This document shows, piece after piece, positions 1 to 5,293 of a stretch of 5,293 nt of DNA. The stretch is from Elusimicrobiota bacterium. GTDB taxonomy: Bacteria; Elusimicrobiota; Elusimicrobia; F11. The translations under genes and the position numbers were made by a program. Under the pieces are notes generated by a model. The model saw only the letters and a program-made list of their open reading frames with translations. It ran no database searches and was not told where the DNA came from. Numbering within the stretch: the first letter of the stretch is position 1; every line of letters begins with the position of its first letter. The stretch lies in the NCBI GenBank assembly GCA_022709485.1, contig JAKLIS010000123.1, forward strand, positions 1-5,293. The letters run 5' to 3'.

Positions 1-398
1 GCCGCTTCCTTATCCACGCGGGGACCAATGAATACAAGGAAAGGATCAATGAAATAATCCTTCACTGCGTCTTTGAATAACACGAACCAGTTATTCCCCG
101 CGTCCCGCACTAATTGATCGGGAATGATGGCTAAAATTCCGTTTCGAGGAAGGCCCGACAGAGGAATCTGCGCTTCGATATCACCAATGAGATCTGGAGT
201 TATTTCTTTTACGTCGATGAAAGGGTCCGGTATGTCCGTTATCACAAACAGAAGATGCAAGGGATTATCGGGGCCGATGTTATTATTCGCCAACACTTCA
301 ATCAGATCGGGATGGCGGCTCAATTCATTAGCAAAGGCCGTTTTCTGCTGAGAAGAAATATTGGGATTCAGGATATTCACCCAAGACCCGTAATCATC
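1..398 (-). other. Unrecognised soluble segment at the open 3' end (residues 1588-1719)
   Basis: After membrane module B the chain continues for at least 132 residues without a clear membrane helix. It contains NPLHLLFVITDIPDPF and LPRNGILAIIPDQL, and alternates hydrophobic strands with acidic or amide-rich turns, suggesting an alpha/beta fold. NWFVLFKDAVKDYF and DPFLVFIGP follow. I do not recognise the family. The edge of the window cuts it, so neither its length nor what follows can be judged. Confidence 0.6.
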
Positions 399-3300
399 CT
401 GATTCAAGGGGGCGAGGAAGAAAATAAGGTTGTAAAGGAAATGCGCCCCCATATTCCCCACAAATGGCGAGAGAGCCAAAGCAGCGAAATGAGAAAGGGC
501 ATTCATCGGGAGCGCCCCGGCTATGAAAAAGGGCGCGTAAACCGTCGCGGCGTAAATGAGGAGGAGGCCCGCCACTCGGGGGCCCGCCTTCCACCAGGTG
601 AACTCCCCGCGTTTATTGGTGTTATCGTGTTTTTTGAATAGGAAAACCGCAAAGGGCTCCAAGGGGTTCTGCCACCGCCAGGTCAAGATTGAATAAATCA
701 AAATGAAAATTGAAAAAACGAGCAGCATGAGGATTATTGGCATCTCCATCCACGGCGCCGCCAACAAAGGCGTCACAAACCGGGGCGGCGCCCGCCAACC
801 CAATTTAGAGAACAAGTTCGCCACTCGCTGGCATGTAATAATGGTGGATAATTGATTCCCCTTGAGACCCGACTCCGATGTTAATTCCTGCAAGTGATGA
901 ATCACCTGGCCCGGGGTCCCAAATTTTCCGAGCCGGCCGGTGGTCAACCACAGCCGCAAGCGCCCTTGAAAACCCAAATAATAGTCCTCGTCCACATACG
1001 GGCGAGCCCCTTTTTTCTCGACCTCACTAAAAGGGACGCGCCCCAAAACAAATGGAAGTAATTTCTGCTCATTCAGGGACAAGCGAGCTTTTATCCACTT
1101 CCGAAGCCCTTTCTTATCTTCTCCGGTCAAAGTGGGCTTATTTCTTCCAGGATATTCTTCCATCCCATCGTCAAAGCTTTCTGCCGGCTCAAAAGGAAGA
1201 ACCGAAAGTCCAATAAGCGGATGGTCTTCCAAAAGAATTCTGAACCTTATAAATCCATATAAATCCACCTCATTAAAGGGGCGATGCAATTTCCGTGTTG
1301 CTTTTTCTTCGATTTGTCTAACCCTTGATACAGTAACTTTGAAAATTTCCCCAATTTCTTTCAGAGTGTATGAATTGACATCTCCAATCCTATAAATCAA
1401 CTTAAGAACCTCTCTTTCCCGATAACTCAAAGCCTTTAAGGCCTGGGCGATTCCTTCCTCAATAATTTGTTGGCGGCGCGTGTTGAATTCGTTTTCGCCT
1501 GATCTAAGGTCCACCGGGTCAAATAGCCGGCGGCTGTCTCTCTGTAAGCCAAGGTCCGTAAATGAATTCATCCGCGGCTCTTCGGAAATCCCGGCTATTG
1601 GTTCATGAGAAGGAATTTCACCAACCAAATTCCTGGACTGGGCAGGGGACAAGGCCAAAGGATCGCCGGTGTCTTGCGTGGTGGGGCGATAGTTTTTAAT
1701 TTTGGACCTAAACCGGTCCAAGATTTGATCGAAATTTTTATTTATGATTCCGGAAAGCCGGCGATGAAGGAAAATTTTCAGAATTGGATTAACGGAGAAG
1801 GGATCCCCACTCAATGGATATGTTTCAAAAAATTCCTTCGTAAAGTGCTTGGCGAGAACCAAATACATCGCCTTATTCCAGGAAAATTTACCCATTTTGA
1901 GAACCCGCTCAAAAATATATTGGGTGAGATAAAATTCTTCTTCAACAAAGGCAATACAGTTTTTCGAGTAATACTTCACGGCCAACTCCACGCCATTTTC
2001 TCGGTCTTGGGGTTCGGTGCTTCGAAGGAGCCGCTGAATATTATGCGGCGTGGATATCCCCGCCCGGATGTTCGCCCGCGCGATTTGAAGGCCTTCAGGG
2101 GTATCCGCCAATTTGGCAAGGTCTTTAATTCCTTCATCAATATGGGAGGACACGATTCGGCTGGTTTTTTTCATTTTTTGACTGATTTCGTCCACCGATA
2201 TTCCATCAATGAAATGTTGCCGGAGAAGATCTCCGGTTTTTTCCGGCAAGCGCGGCATTAGCTCCTCAAATTCCAGAACAAAATTTCTTCGTGCAAAATA
2301 ATTCGGCCCGGGCATTGTGGGGTTCACGCGAACGGACAGCCTTTTGAGGGCCAAATCTCTTTTGGCCTTTAAAGTCTTAGGTTTCAACTTCCTCCCCATA
2401 ATTTCGATGGCCTCTTCCAGCAATGATCTGCCAAACAAATAGCTTTGGCGAAGATATGTTTGGTCCTCAGGGGTTAACAGCCAAAATTGAGGGAGGTTTT
2501 GAAAAATAAGTTCTTTTTCGGCAGAGTCCGCGGGAATTAGAATGGCCATCAGGGCGTCCTCGGCGTGAGTGAGCCTCTGGGAGAAAACGCTCTCATCCAC
2601 CCCCAATTCCTCCATGACCTTCTCCCGGGATTTTTCTCGTCTGGAAGGACCATAATAGCCGAGAAGAACTTCTTTTAAAGAGGAGTCTAGTTTTCTCAAA
2701 CTCCGGGTATTGGTCCGGACAAGACTCCGAATTATCTCTTCATCCTGTTCGGTTTGAGCCAGCGGCGCAAACCAGAATCCCAGATTAAAAATGAAATGCA
2801 TTCCTATGTTTCCTAAGAAAGGCGATGACGCCACCGCCAACATGTTCGGGAGAGAATTCATCGGGAGCGCTCCGGCTAAGAAAAAGGGCGCGTAAACCGT
2901 CGCCGCGTAAATGAGGAGGAGGCCCGCTATTCGAGGCCCCGCCTTCCACCAGGTGAACTCCCCGCGTTTATTGGTGTTGTCGTGTTTCTTAAATATGAAC
3001 ACCGCGAAGGGCTCCAATGGGTTTTGCCACTGCCATGTCAAGAGTGAATAAATCAAAATGAAAATTGAAAAAACGGGCAGCATGAGGATTAAAGGCATCT
3101 CCATCCACGGAGTGGCCAGGAGCGGCGCCAGAAACCGGGGCGGCACCCGCCAACCTCGGGCGGCAAACATCTCATCCACCTTTTTGACGGTATCAATTGA
3201 GGCCAGAGGACCTCTCCCTTGGCGAGGCTCTTGTGAATGGTTTCTTTGTTTCGCTGAATTGAGTGAAGACTCCCCCGCCACCTGAGAAAGAATCTCTTTA

Positions 3301-5159
3301 AGTTCCTCGGAAAGAATGCCTTTAATTAAAATTCGATCGGGCTTTTGGGCGCTTCTTAGGGAATCCAGGATTTCCTCTTCCGGTTTGCCGGACAAAAAGA
3401 CAAAAGGAATTTCCATTGATCGAGTTTCTTCGAATAGGCGGAGCCCCCCCATTTCTGATGATGGTTTCCCCATATCCCAATCAGAGAGAATGAGGTCAAA
3501 CTGATTGTCACGCTTTAAAACTTCCAAAGCCTCCTGGGCATTGGAACAATGCACGACCTCGAAATTTTCAGAAAGAAGACGTGAATTAACAAATGCCACC
3601 GGTTCTTGATCTTCGGCGTATAAAATCCTGAAACGGGCCGGAGCAGGGCGGGCATTAATCATCCCCAAAAGGGTCAGGACTGCCATCAAAGATAAAATTC
3701 CTCGGAGAGAGAAAGTGTGCGGCGTCAGAAACGCAAAATGATCTGGCTTTAACAAAGCCCAGCCGGCCCCCATGGCGACCCCCACTTCCACGGCCATAAT
3801 TTTACGCTGGGGAGAGATTTTCACCGTCCAAATTTCCCGGCCAAACCGGCGAATGGATAAGGCTTTGGAATAAGAAAATTGGCTGGCCGCCGCCACGGCC
3901 AAAAGAAGTTTTTTTATGGCCAAGGAAACCGGCCAAACCTTAGGGGGGACGCAAAATTTTTCTCCGTCTAATATCCGATCCAAGGGAGTTCTTTCCTGGG
4001 TGAAAATAGAAAGGTAGTTGGCGCCTGTTTCATCCGGGAGATTGGAAATCTTGGGCACCACGGTGATAACCTCAAAGCCGTTTTCTTGGGCCCAACGGCC
4101 AATGCCGGCGGAATGGAATCCCCCCGTCACCAATACAGACACCTGGGATTTTTGATCATTAATCGCCCGCAACAGATTTTGTCCCATCGCGTTATCGCGC
4201 GCCTCGGCAGCCACATAAAATTTTTCAAAAGCAGCCAATGGGGAATTTTTGGGGGCCAATCCCCCTTCCGAATATTCATTCCACTCTTCGCTGGTCATGG
4301 AAAAATTGAGGAGTTTCAAAGTTAAAAAATGCCGCCTCGATGCGTCCAACAGGGTCCTTTCTTCTTTCCGGCGGACCAAACCCTGGAAAATCAGTTTTTC
4401 TCTCTGACTTATTTCCCTTAATAAATCCTCTCCGTTTAATTTCTCTGTTAATGACACATAATCCAAATAACGCCGGAGTTGTGGATAAGAATCAAAATTG
4501 AGTCGAAACTTCCGGCATAGCTCAGCCAATTGCTCGTAGAACCAACCCTGGTTTAGTTCCCCTCGATGCAAAGCCTGCGCCCAGGCAAAAATCTGAGACC
4601 GGCTATTTTCGTCCAGCTTCTTAAGTAATTCCGCGATGACAAGATTTCTCTCCCTCTCGATTTTCCCCAAGTCCAGCGTCGACTCTAAGTTTGAAGAGTC
4701 CACAAAAAGAGCGACGGCCGGAAATTTGGGCAAATCCAATCCGCGGGACGGCGCTAAATTTTCTGTTTCGGCCAGATATGTTTGGAGGCTTAAGGTTCGA
4801 TTTTCTTTGGCTTTCACAAGCCGGTCCATTTCTAAAAGGGCGGGACTAAAAACCGATAGTTTCTCTTGGGCCAATTCTTTTTCTTTAAGCTCCCACAGCA
4901 ATTTTTGGGATTGGAAAAGCGGCGCGGAATCCTTGTAAGCCTCGACGTTCATCTTATAAAGCAGCGGGTCATCGACTCCCACGAAGGCAGGGGACGGTTT
5001 CCCATAGGTGAATCCGGATAAAACCGCGCCCGATATCTTGTTCTTCTTAAATAGAAACTCCCCCACCATTCCCACCGCTTCTTGCTGAGGGAATTTTTGG
5101 AAAGGAAGAAGGTCTATGGGGCCAAAGGCCCCTTCCAACGAGTCCGTAGAAAAAGTCAA
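1..5159 (-). CDS. Giant multidomain protein (TIKI-like, REC, sigma-like HTHs, duplicated membrane module), partial at 3' end
   Basis: One unbroken frame of 1719 codons runs from a TTG at 5159 to the left edge without a stop, so the C-terminus is missing. The frame closes at the stop triplet 5199-5201. TTG 5159 is chosen because an SD-like GAAAGGA lies 10 nt upstream and because the conserved-looking SLEGAFGPIDL (residues 7-17) would be lost or cut by the first ATG (residue 31). Domain order is TIKI/TraB-like (1-380), hydrophobic segment (487-503), REC (509-626), membrane module A (657-802), sigma-region-4-like HTHs (823-871, 958-1017), possible sigma-2 remnant (1054-1143), sigma region 4 (1232-1294), membrane module B (1442-1587), unknown tail. 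Residues 1295-1441 are hydrophilic and unrecognised, though the stretch around LSLNEQKLLPFVLG could be one more degenerate HTH. The domains suggest signalling and DNA binding at the membrane, but that role is inference. Existence of the ORF is near certain; the exact start and overall function are not. Confidence 0.9.
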   Translation of the reverse strand, partial: MTFSTDSLEGAFGPIDLLPFQKFPQQEAVGMVGEFLFKKNKISGAVLSGFTYGKPSPAFVGVDDPLLYKMNVEAYKDSAPLFQSQKLLWELKEKELAQEKLSVFSPALLEMDRLVKAKENRTLSLQTYLAETENLAPSRGLDLPKFPAVALFVDSSNLESTLDLGKIERERNLVIAELLKKLDENSRSQIFAWAQALHRGELNQGWFYEQLAELCRKFRLNFDSYPQLRRYLDYVSLTEKLNGEDLLREISQREKLIFQGLVRRKEERTLLDASRRHFLTLKLLNFSMTSEEWNEYSEGGLAPKNSPLAAFEKFYVAAEARDNAMGQNLLRAINDQKSQVSVLVTGGFHSAGIGRWAQENGFEVITVVPKISNLPDETGANYLSIFTQERTPLDRILDGEKFCVPPKVWPVSLAIKKLLLAVAAASQFSYSKALSIRRFGREIWTVKISPQRKIMAVEVGVAMGAGWALLKPDHFAFLTPHTFSLRGILSLMAVLTLLGMINARPAPARFRILYAEDQEPVAFVNSRLLSENFEVVHCSNAQEALEVLKRDNQFDLILSDWDMGKPSSEMGGLRLFEETRSMEIPFVFLSGKPEEEILDSLRSAQKPDRILIKGILSEELKEILSQVAGESSLNSAKQRNHSQEPRQGRGPLASIDTVKKVDEMFAARGWRVPPRFLAPLLATPWMEMPLILMLPVFSIFILIYSLLTWQWQNPLEPFAVFIFKKHDNTNKRGEFTWWKAGPRIAGLLLIYAATVYAPFFLAGALPMNSLPNMLAVASSPFLGNIGMHFIFNLGFWFAPLAQTEQDEEIIRSLVRTNTRSLRKLDSSLKEVLLGYYGPSRREKSREKVMEELGVDESVFSQRLTHAEDALMAILIPADSAEKELIFQNLPQFWLLTPEDQTYLRQSYLFGRSLLEEAIEIMGRKLKPKTLKAKRDLALKRLSVRVNPTMPGPNYFARRNFVLEFEELMPRLPEKTGDLLRQHFIDGISVDEISQKMKKTSRIVSSHIDEGIKDLAKLADTPEGLQIARANIRAGISTPHNIQRLLRSTEPQDRENGVELAVKYYSKNCIAFVEEEFYLTQYIFERVLKMGKFSWNKAMYLVLAKHFTKEFFETYPLSGDPFSVNPILKIFLHRRLSGIINKNFDQILDRFRSKIKNYRPTTQDTGDPLALSPAQSRNLVGEIPSHEPIAGISEEPRMNSFTDLGLQRDSRRLFDPVDLRSGENEFNTRRQQIIEEGIAQALKALSYREREVLKLIYRIGDVNSYTLKEIGEIFKVTVSRVRQIEEKATRKLHRPFNEVDLYGFIRFRILLEDHPLIGLSVLPFEPAESFDDGMEEYPGRNKPTLTGEDKKGLRKWIKARLSLNEQKLLPFVLGRVPFSEVEKKGARPYVDEDYYLGFQGRLRLWLTTGRLGKFGTPGQVIHHLQELTSESGLKGNQLSTIITCQRVANLFSKLGWRAPPRFVTPLLAAPWMEMPIILMLLVFSIFILIYSILTWRWQNPLEPFAVFLFKKHDNTNKRGEFTWWKAGPRVAGLLLIYAATVYAPFFIAGALPMNALSHFAALALSPFVGNMGAHFLYNLIFFLAPLNQDDYGSWVNILNPNISSQQKTAFANELSRHPDLIEVLANNNIGPDNPLHLLFVITDIPDPFIDVKEITPDLIGDIEAQIPLSGLPRNGILAIIPDQLVRDAGNNWFVLFKDAVKDYFIDPFLVFIGPRVDKEA
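399..836 (-). repeat. Duplicated membrane module, copy B (residues 1442-1587)
   Basis: Same 438 bp length and frame as 2754-3191, at a constant offset of 2355 bp. It encodes GWRAPPRF, hydrophobic segments at about 1474-1494, 1530-1550 and 1557-1585, and the same basic loop including KKHDNTNKRG and EFTWWKAGPR. The last helix ends GAHFLYNL. By hand count of 501-761 against 2856-3116 there are roughly two dozen mismatches in 261 bases. Several mismatches change amino acids conservatively (for example Ile/Val, Leu/Ile). The copies flank the sigma-like block on both sides. Confidence 0.9.
1278..1466 (-). other. Sigma-70 region 4 domain (residues 1232-1294)
   Basis: It reads IIEEGIAQALKALSYREREV, LKLIYRIGDVNSY, then TLKEIGEIFKV, TVSRVRQIEEKA and TRKLHRP. 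This matches region 4 of primary-type sigma factors closely. There is an L-x-x-REREVL-x-L helix, the Y-T-L-x-E-I-G first HTH helix, the V-T-x-x-R-V-R-Q-I-E recognition helix and the K-A-x-R-K-L-x-x-P end. In real sigma factors this domain binds the -35 promoter element and the beta-flap of RNA polymerase. The residues for both roles look intact here. No convincing region 2 or 3 accompanies it. A Met at residue 1197 (codon 1569-1571) could start a shorter product, but it has only a weak ribosome site. Confidence 0.88.
1731..2000 (-). other. Possible degenerate sigma region 2 (residues 1054-1143)
   Basis: Residues 1110-1123 read FFETYPLSGDPFSV and are followed at some distance by ILKIFLHRRLSGII. 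This resembles the region 2.3-2.4 pattern of sigma-70 proteins (FD-x-x-x-G-x-x-F-S, then an Ile/Arg-rich helix). The upstream helix LAVKYY and the later YLTQYIFERVLKM could correspond to regions 2.1-2.2. Conservation is low and spacing is longer than normal. I propose it only because a clear region 4 follows in the same chain. It may instead be an unrelated helical domain. Confidence 0.25.
2109..2288 (-). other. Sigma region-4-like helix-turn-helix, second (residues 958-1017)
   Basis: It reads LMPRLPEKTGDLLRQHFIDG, then ISVDEISQKMKKTSRIVSSH and IDEGIKDLAKL. A leading LP-x-K helix, a DG turn, SVDEISQKM as first HTH helix and TSRIVSSHIDEG as the recognition-helix position fit the ECF/sigma-70 region 4 layout. 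The residues that contact the -35 element in true sigma factors are not conserved, so DNA binding is uncertain. It sits 86 residues after the first HTH and about 215 before the canonical one. Confidence 0.5.
2547..2693 (-). other. Sigma region-4-like helix-turn-helix, first (residues 823-871)
   Basis: The segment reads KLDSSLKEVLLGYYG, then SREKVMEELGVDESVFSQRL and THAEDALM. This follows the sigma-70 region 4 pattern: a leading helix ending in a VL-x-x-x-YG-type motif, a short variable loop, then a helix-turn-helix and a final helix with an alternating Leu/Ala face. The usual RQIE signature of promoter-binding region 4.2 is replaced by SQRL, so it is divergent. It begins about 20 residues after membrane module A. 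It could equally be a generic LuxR/ECF-type HTH. Confidence 0.5.
2754..3191 (-). repeat. Duplicated membrane module, copy A (residues 657-802)
   Basis: This is 438 bp (146 codons), in frame, matching 399-836 without net gaps. It encodes GWRVPPRF, then three hydrophobic segments (about 689-709, 745-765 and 773-801). Between the first two sits a basic loop containing QNPLEPFAVF, KKHDNTNKRG and EFTWWKAGPR. The third segment ends GMHFIFNL. The protein match to copy B is nearly perfect across the loop and second helix and weaker at both ends. No family is recognised with confidence. The H-x-x-x-N in the last helix faintly recalls a CPBP-type membrane protein motif, but the EExxxR motif is absent. 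Confidence 0.9.
3282..3635 (-). other. Response-regulator receiver (REC) domain (residues 509-626)
   Basis: The segment opens with the strand RFRILYAEDQEP, whose acidic pair is E516/D517. The phosphoacceptor strand is FDLILSDWDM with D560. The switch position is S590 in FVFLSGKP, and the conserved Lys is K613 in RILIKGIL. Length (about 118 residues) and spacing match CheY-like receivers. Small departures are Gly instead of Ala after the switch Ser, and Gly instead of the usual Pro after the Lys. Family knowledge says such domains accept a phosphoryl group from a histidine kinase. No kinase domain is visible in this window. An internal position in a long chain, after a hydrophobic segment and before a membrane module, is unusual. 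Confidence 0.9.
3651..3701 (-). other. Hydrophobic/transmembrane segment before REC (residues 487-503)
   Basis: Residues 487-503 read GILSLMAVLTLLGMINA, an uncharged run of 17 residues, with Arg at 486 and a short Pro/Arg-rich linker (RPAPAR) after it. It looks like a single membrane-spanning helix, or an internal signal-anchor, placed directly before the receiver domain. A preceding moderately hydrophobic patch (VEVGVAMGAGWALL) could form a second helix and make a hairpin. That would decide on which side of the membrane the REC domain lies. Confidence 0.5.
4020..5159 (-). other. TIKI/TraB-like domain, N-terminally truncated (residues 1-380)
   Basis: The C-terminal part reads VLVTGGFHSAGIGRWAQENG followed by FEVITVVPKI, with GGFH at residues 346-349. 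This matches the end of TraB/TIKI/ChaN-type folds, where a strand, a G-x-(G)-H turn, a helix and a final strand follow each other. Between an opening block (AFGPIDL, then SGAVLSGFTYGKPSPAF and GVDDPLLY, residues 11-68) and that motif lies a long helical stretch rich in Glu, Lys and Leu. From memory, related proteins of uncultured Omnitrophota carry an additional strand-helix unit with a His/Asp motif before the GPID block. Here nothing of that kind precedes it, so the presumed metal-binding N-terminal half-site is absent. Catalytic activity is therefore doubtful. Some TIKI proteins are metalloproteases, but many family members have no known function. Confidence 0.5.
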
Positions 5160-5169
5160 CTTGGCTCTA

Positions 5170-5176
5170 TCCTTTC
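5170..5176 (-). promoter_or_regulatory. Ribosome binding site supporting TTG start at 5159
   Basis: On the minus strand this reads GAAAGGA, a fair Shine-Dalgarno match, with 10 bases between it and the TTG. The spacing is slightly long. It is the only good SD found in front of any start codon that keeps the GPID block whole, and it decides the start chosen here. Confidence 0.45.
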
Positions 5177-5211
5177 TTCCGGACTCAAATTTTTTAATTT
5201 AATTTCAATTG

Positions 5212-5217
5212 ATCATA
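5212..5217 (-). promoter_or_regulatory. Possible -10 element (TATGAT)
   Basis: The minus strand reads TATGAT, one base from the TATAAT consensus, in an AT-rich stretch about 50 bases before the TTG start. No good -35 hexamer lies 16-18 bases upstream. The AT-rich context alone could produce this match by chance. Confidence 0.2.
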
Positions 5218-5233
5218 TCGAATTCGTTTCAGT

Positions 5234-5260
5234 TTACGTCGCTTTGTTCCTCTTTTTCAT
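5234..5260 (-). other. Eight-codon ORF after an ATGA overlap, possible decayed gene start
   Basis: ATG at 5258-5260 has a good SD (GAGG, five bases away) and overlaps the upstream stop. The frame gives only MKKRNKAT before TAA. In the same frame after further stops comes NLSPEERIEPS, which ends at the TGA overlapping the TTG start of the large ORF. It may be the broken original start of the giant gene, a short leader peptide, or chance. Confidence 0.2.
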
Positions 5261-5293
5261 CTTTTCCTCAATAAATTCAACATCTTAACCTGT
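5257..5293 (-). CDS. Possible 3' tail of an upstream gene
   Basis: A minus-strand frame open at the right edge ends QVKMLNLLRKR before a TGA at 5257-5259. That TGA overlaps an ATG as ATGA, with an SD-like GAGG five bases upstream of the ATG, the arrangement typical of coupled genes in one operon. Only eleven codons are visible, so product and reality are open. Confidence 0.3.
   Translation of the reverse strand, partial: QVKMLNLLRKR

Noticed and set aside
394..594. Minus-strand 66-codon frame
   Set aside because: It overlaps membrane module B in a different frame of the same strand. Its Pro/Gly/Arg-rich translation is typical of an out-of-frame shadow.
255..641. Plus-strand open frame of about 128 codons, and similar shorter plus frames elsewhere
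   Set aside because: These are antisense to the well-supported minus frame. The one at 255-641 lies largely over membrane module B, is Arg/Glu-rich without domain structure, and has no convincing ribosome site.
1569..1571. Internal ATG as start of a separate sigma-like protein
   Set aside because: The frame is continuous on both sides, there is no stop or promoter before it, and the upstream GAAGAG is a weak ribosome site. A shorter internal product cannot be excluded but is not supported.
1605..2261. Plus-strand open frame of about 218 codons
   Set aside because: It lies fully antisense to the giant ORF across the sigma-like region. It shows no recognisable domain, and its openness follows from the codon composition of the opposite strand.
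3909..3915. A-AAA-AAA slippery heptamer in the coding strand, possible programmed -1 frameshift
   Set aside because: The heptamer is in the correct phase, but I saw no clear stem-loop or pseudoknot downstream and no protein-like -1 extension. The zero frame continues into an intact REC domain.
1..5293. tRNA, rRNA, CRISPR, insertion-sequence ends, riboswitch or terminator
   Set aside because: No cloverleaf, array-like repeat, inverted terminal repeat or stem-plus-T-tract was seen on either strand. The only sizeable repeat is the coding duplication described above.

Overview
The window is almost entirely one minus-strand open reading frame. Read codon by codon, the minus frame whose codons occupy plus positions p to p+2 (p divisible by 3) has no stop from the stop triplet at 5199-5201 down to the left edge. 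That is 1719 codons from the best start, a TTG at 5159, and the 3' end lies outside the window. No credible plus-strand gene, RNA gene, CRISPR array, insertion sequence or terminator was found. About 135 bases at the right end (5160-5293) are AT-rich and hold the probable start signals plus the possible tail of an upstream gene.

Going from N- to C-terminus (right to left), the protein appears to contain these parts. (1) A TIKI/TraB-like domain with a GGFH signature (residues about 1-380) that seems to lack its N-terminal part. (2) A hydrophobic segment (487-503). (3) A response-regulator receiver (REC) domain with all five usual active-site positions occupied (509-626). (4) A three-helix membrane module, copy A (657-802). 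(5) Two sigma-70 region-4-like helix-turn-helix segments (823-871 and 958-1017). (6) A possible sigma region-2 remnant (1054-1143). (7) A clear sigma-70 region 4 (1232-1294). (8) A second copy, B, of the membrane module (1442-1587). (9) An unrecognised tail running off the edge. The two module copies are the same length, 2355 bp apart, in the same frame, and about nine-tenths identical at DNA level in their core.

This combination points to an uncultured bacterium of the PVC/Omnitrophota kind. Very large chimeric ORFs are reported there, and I recall similar N-terminal domains from that group. This is recollection and cannot be checked from the window. The G+C content is moderate and codon use looks uniform along the frame.

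The parts suggest, but do not prove, a membrane-anchored polypeptide that joins phosphoryl-receiver sensing to promoter-recognition-type DNA binding, loosely like REC/sigma-like fusions such as PhyR. The alternative is a protein assembled from decayed regulatory domains with no transcriptional function. The membrane topology implied by the two modules is hard to reconcile with both the REC and the sigma-like parts being cytoplasmic.
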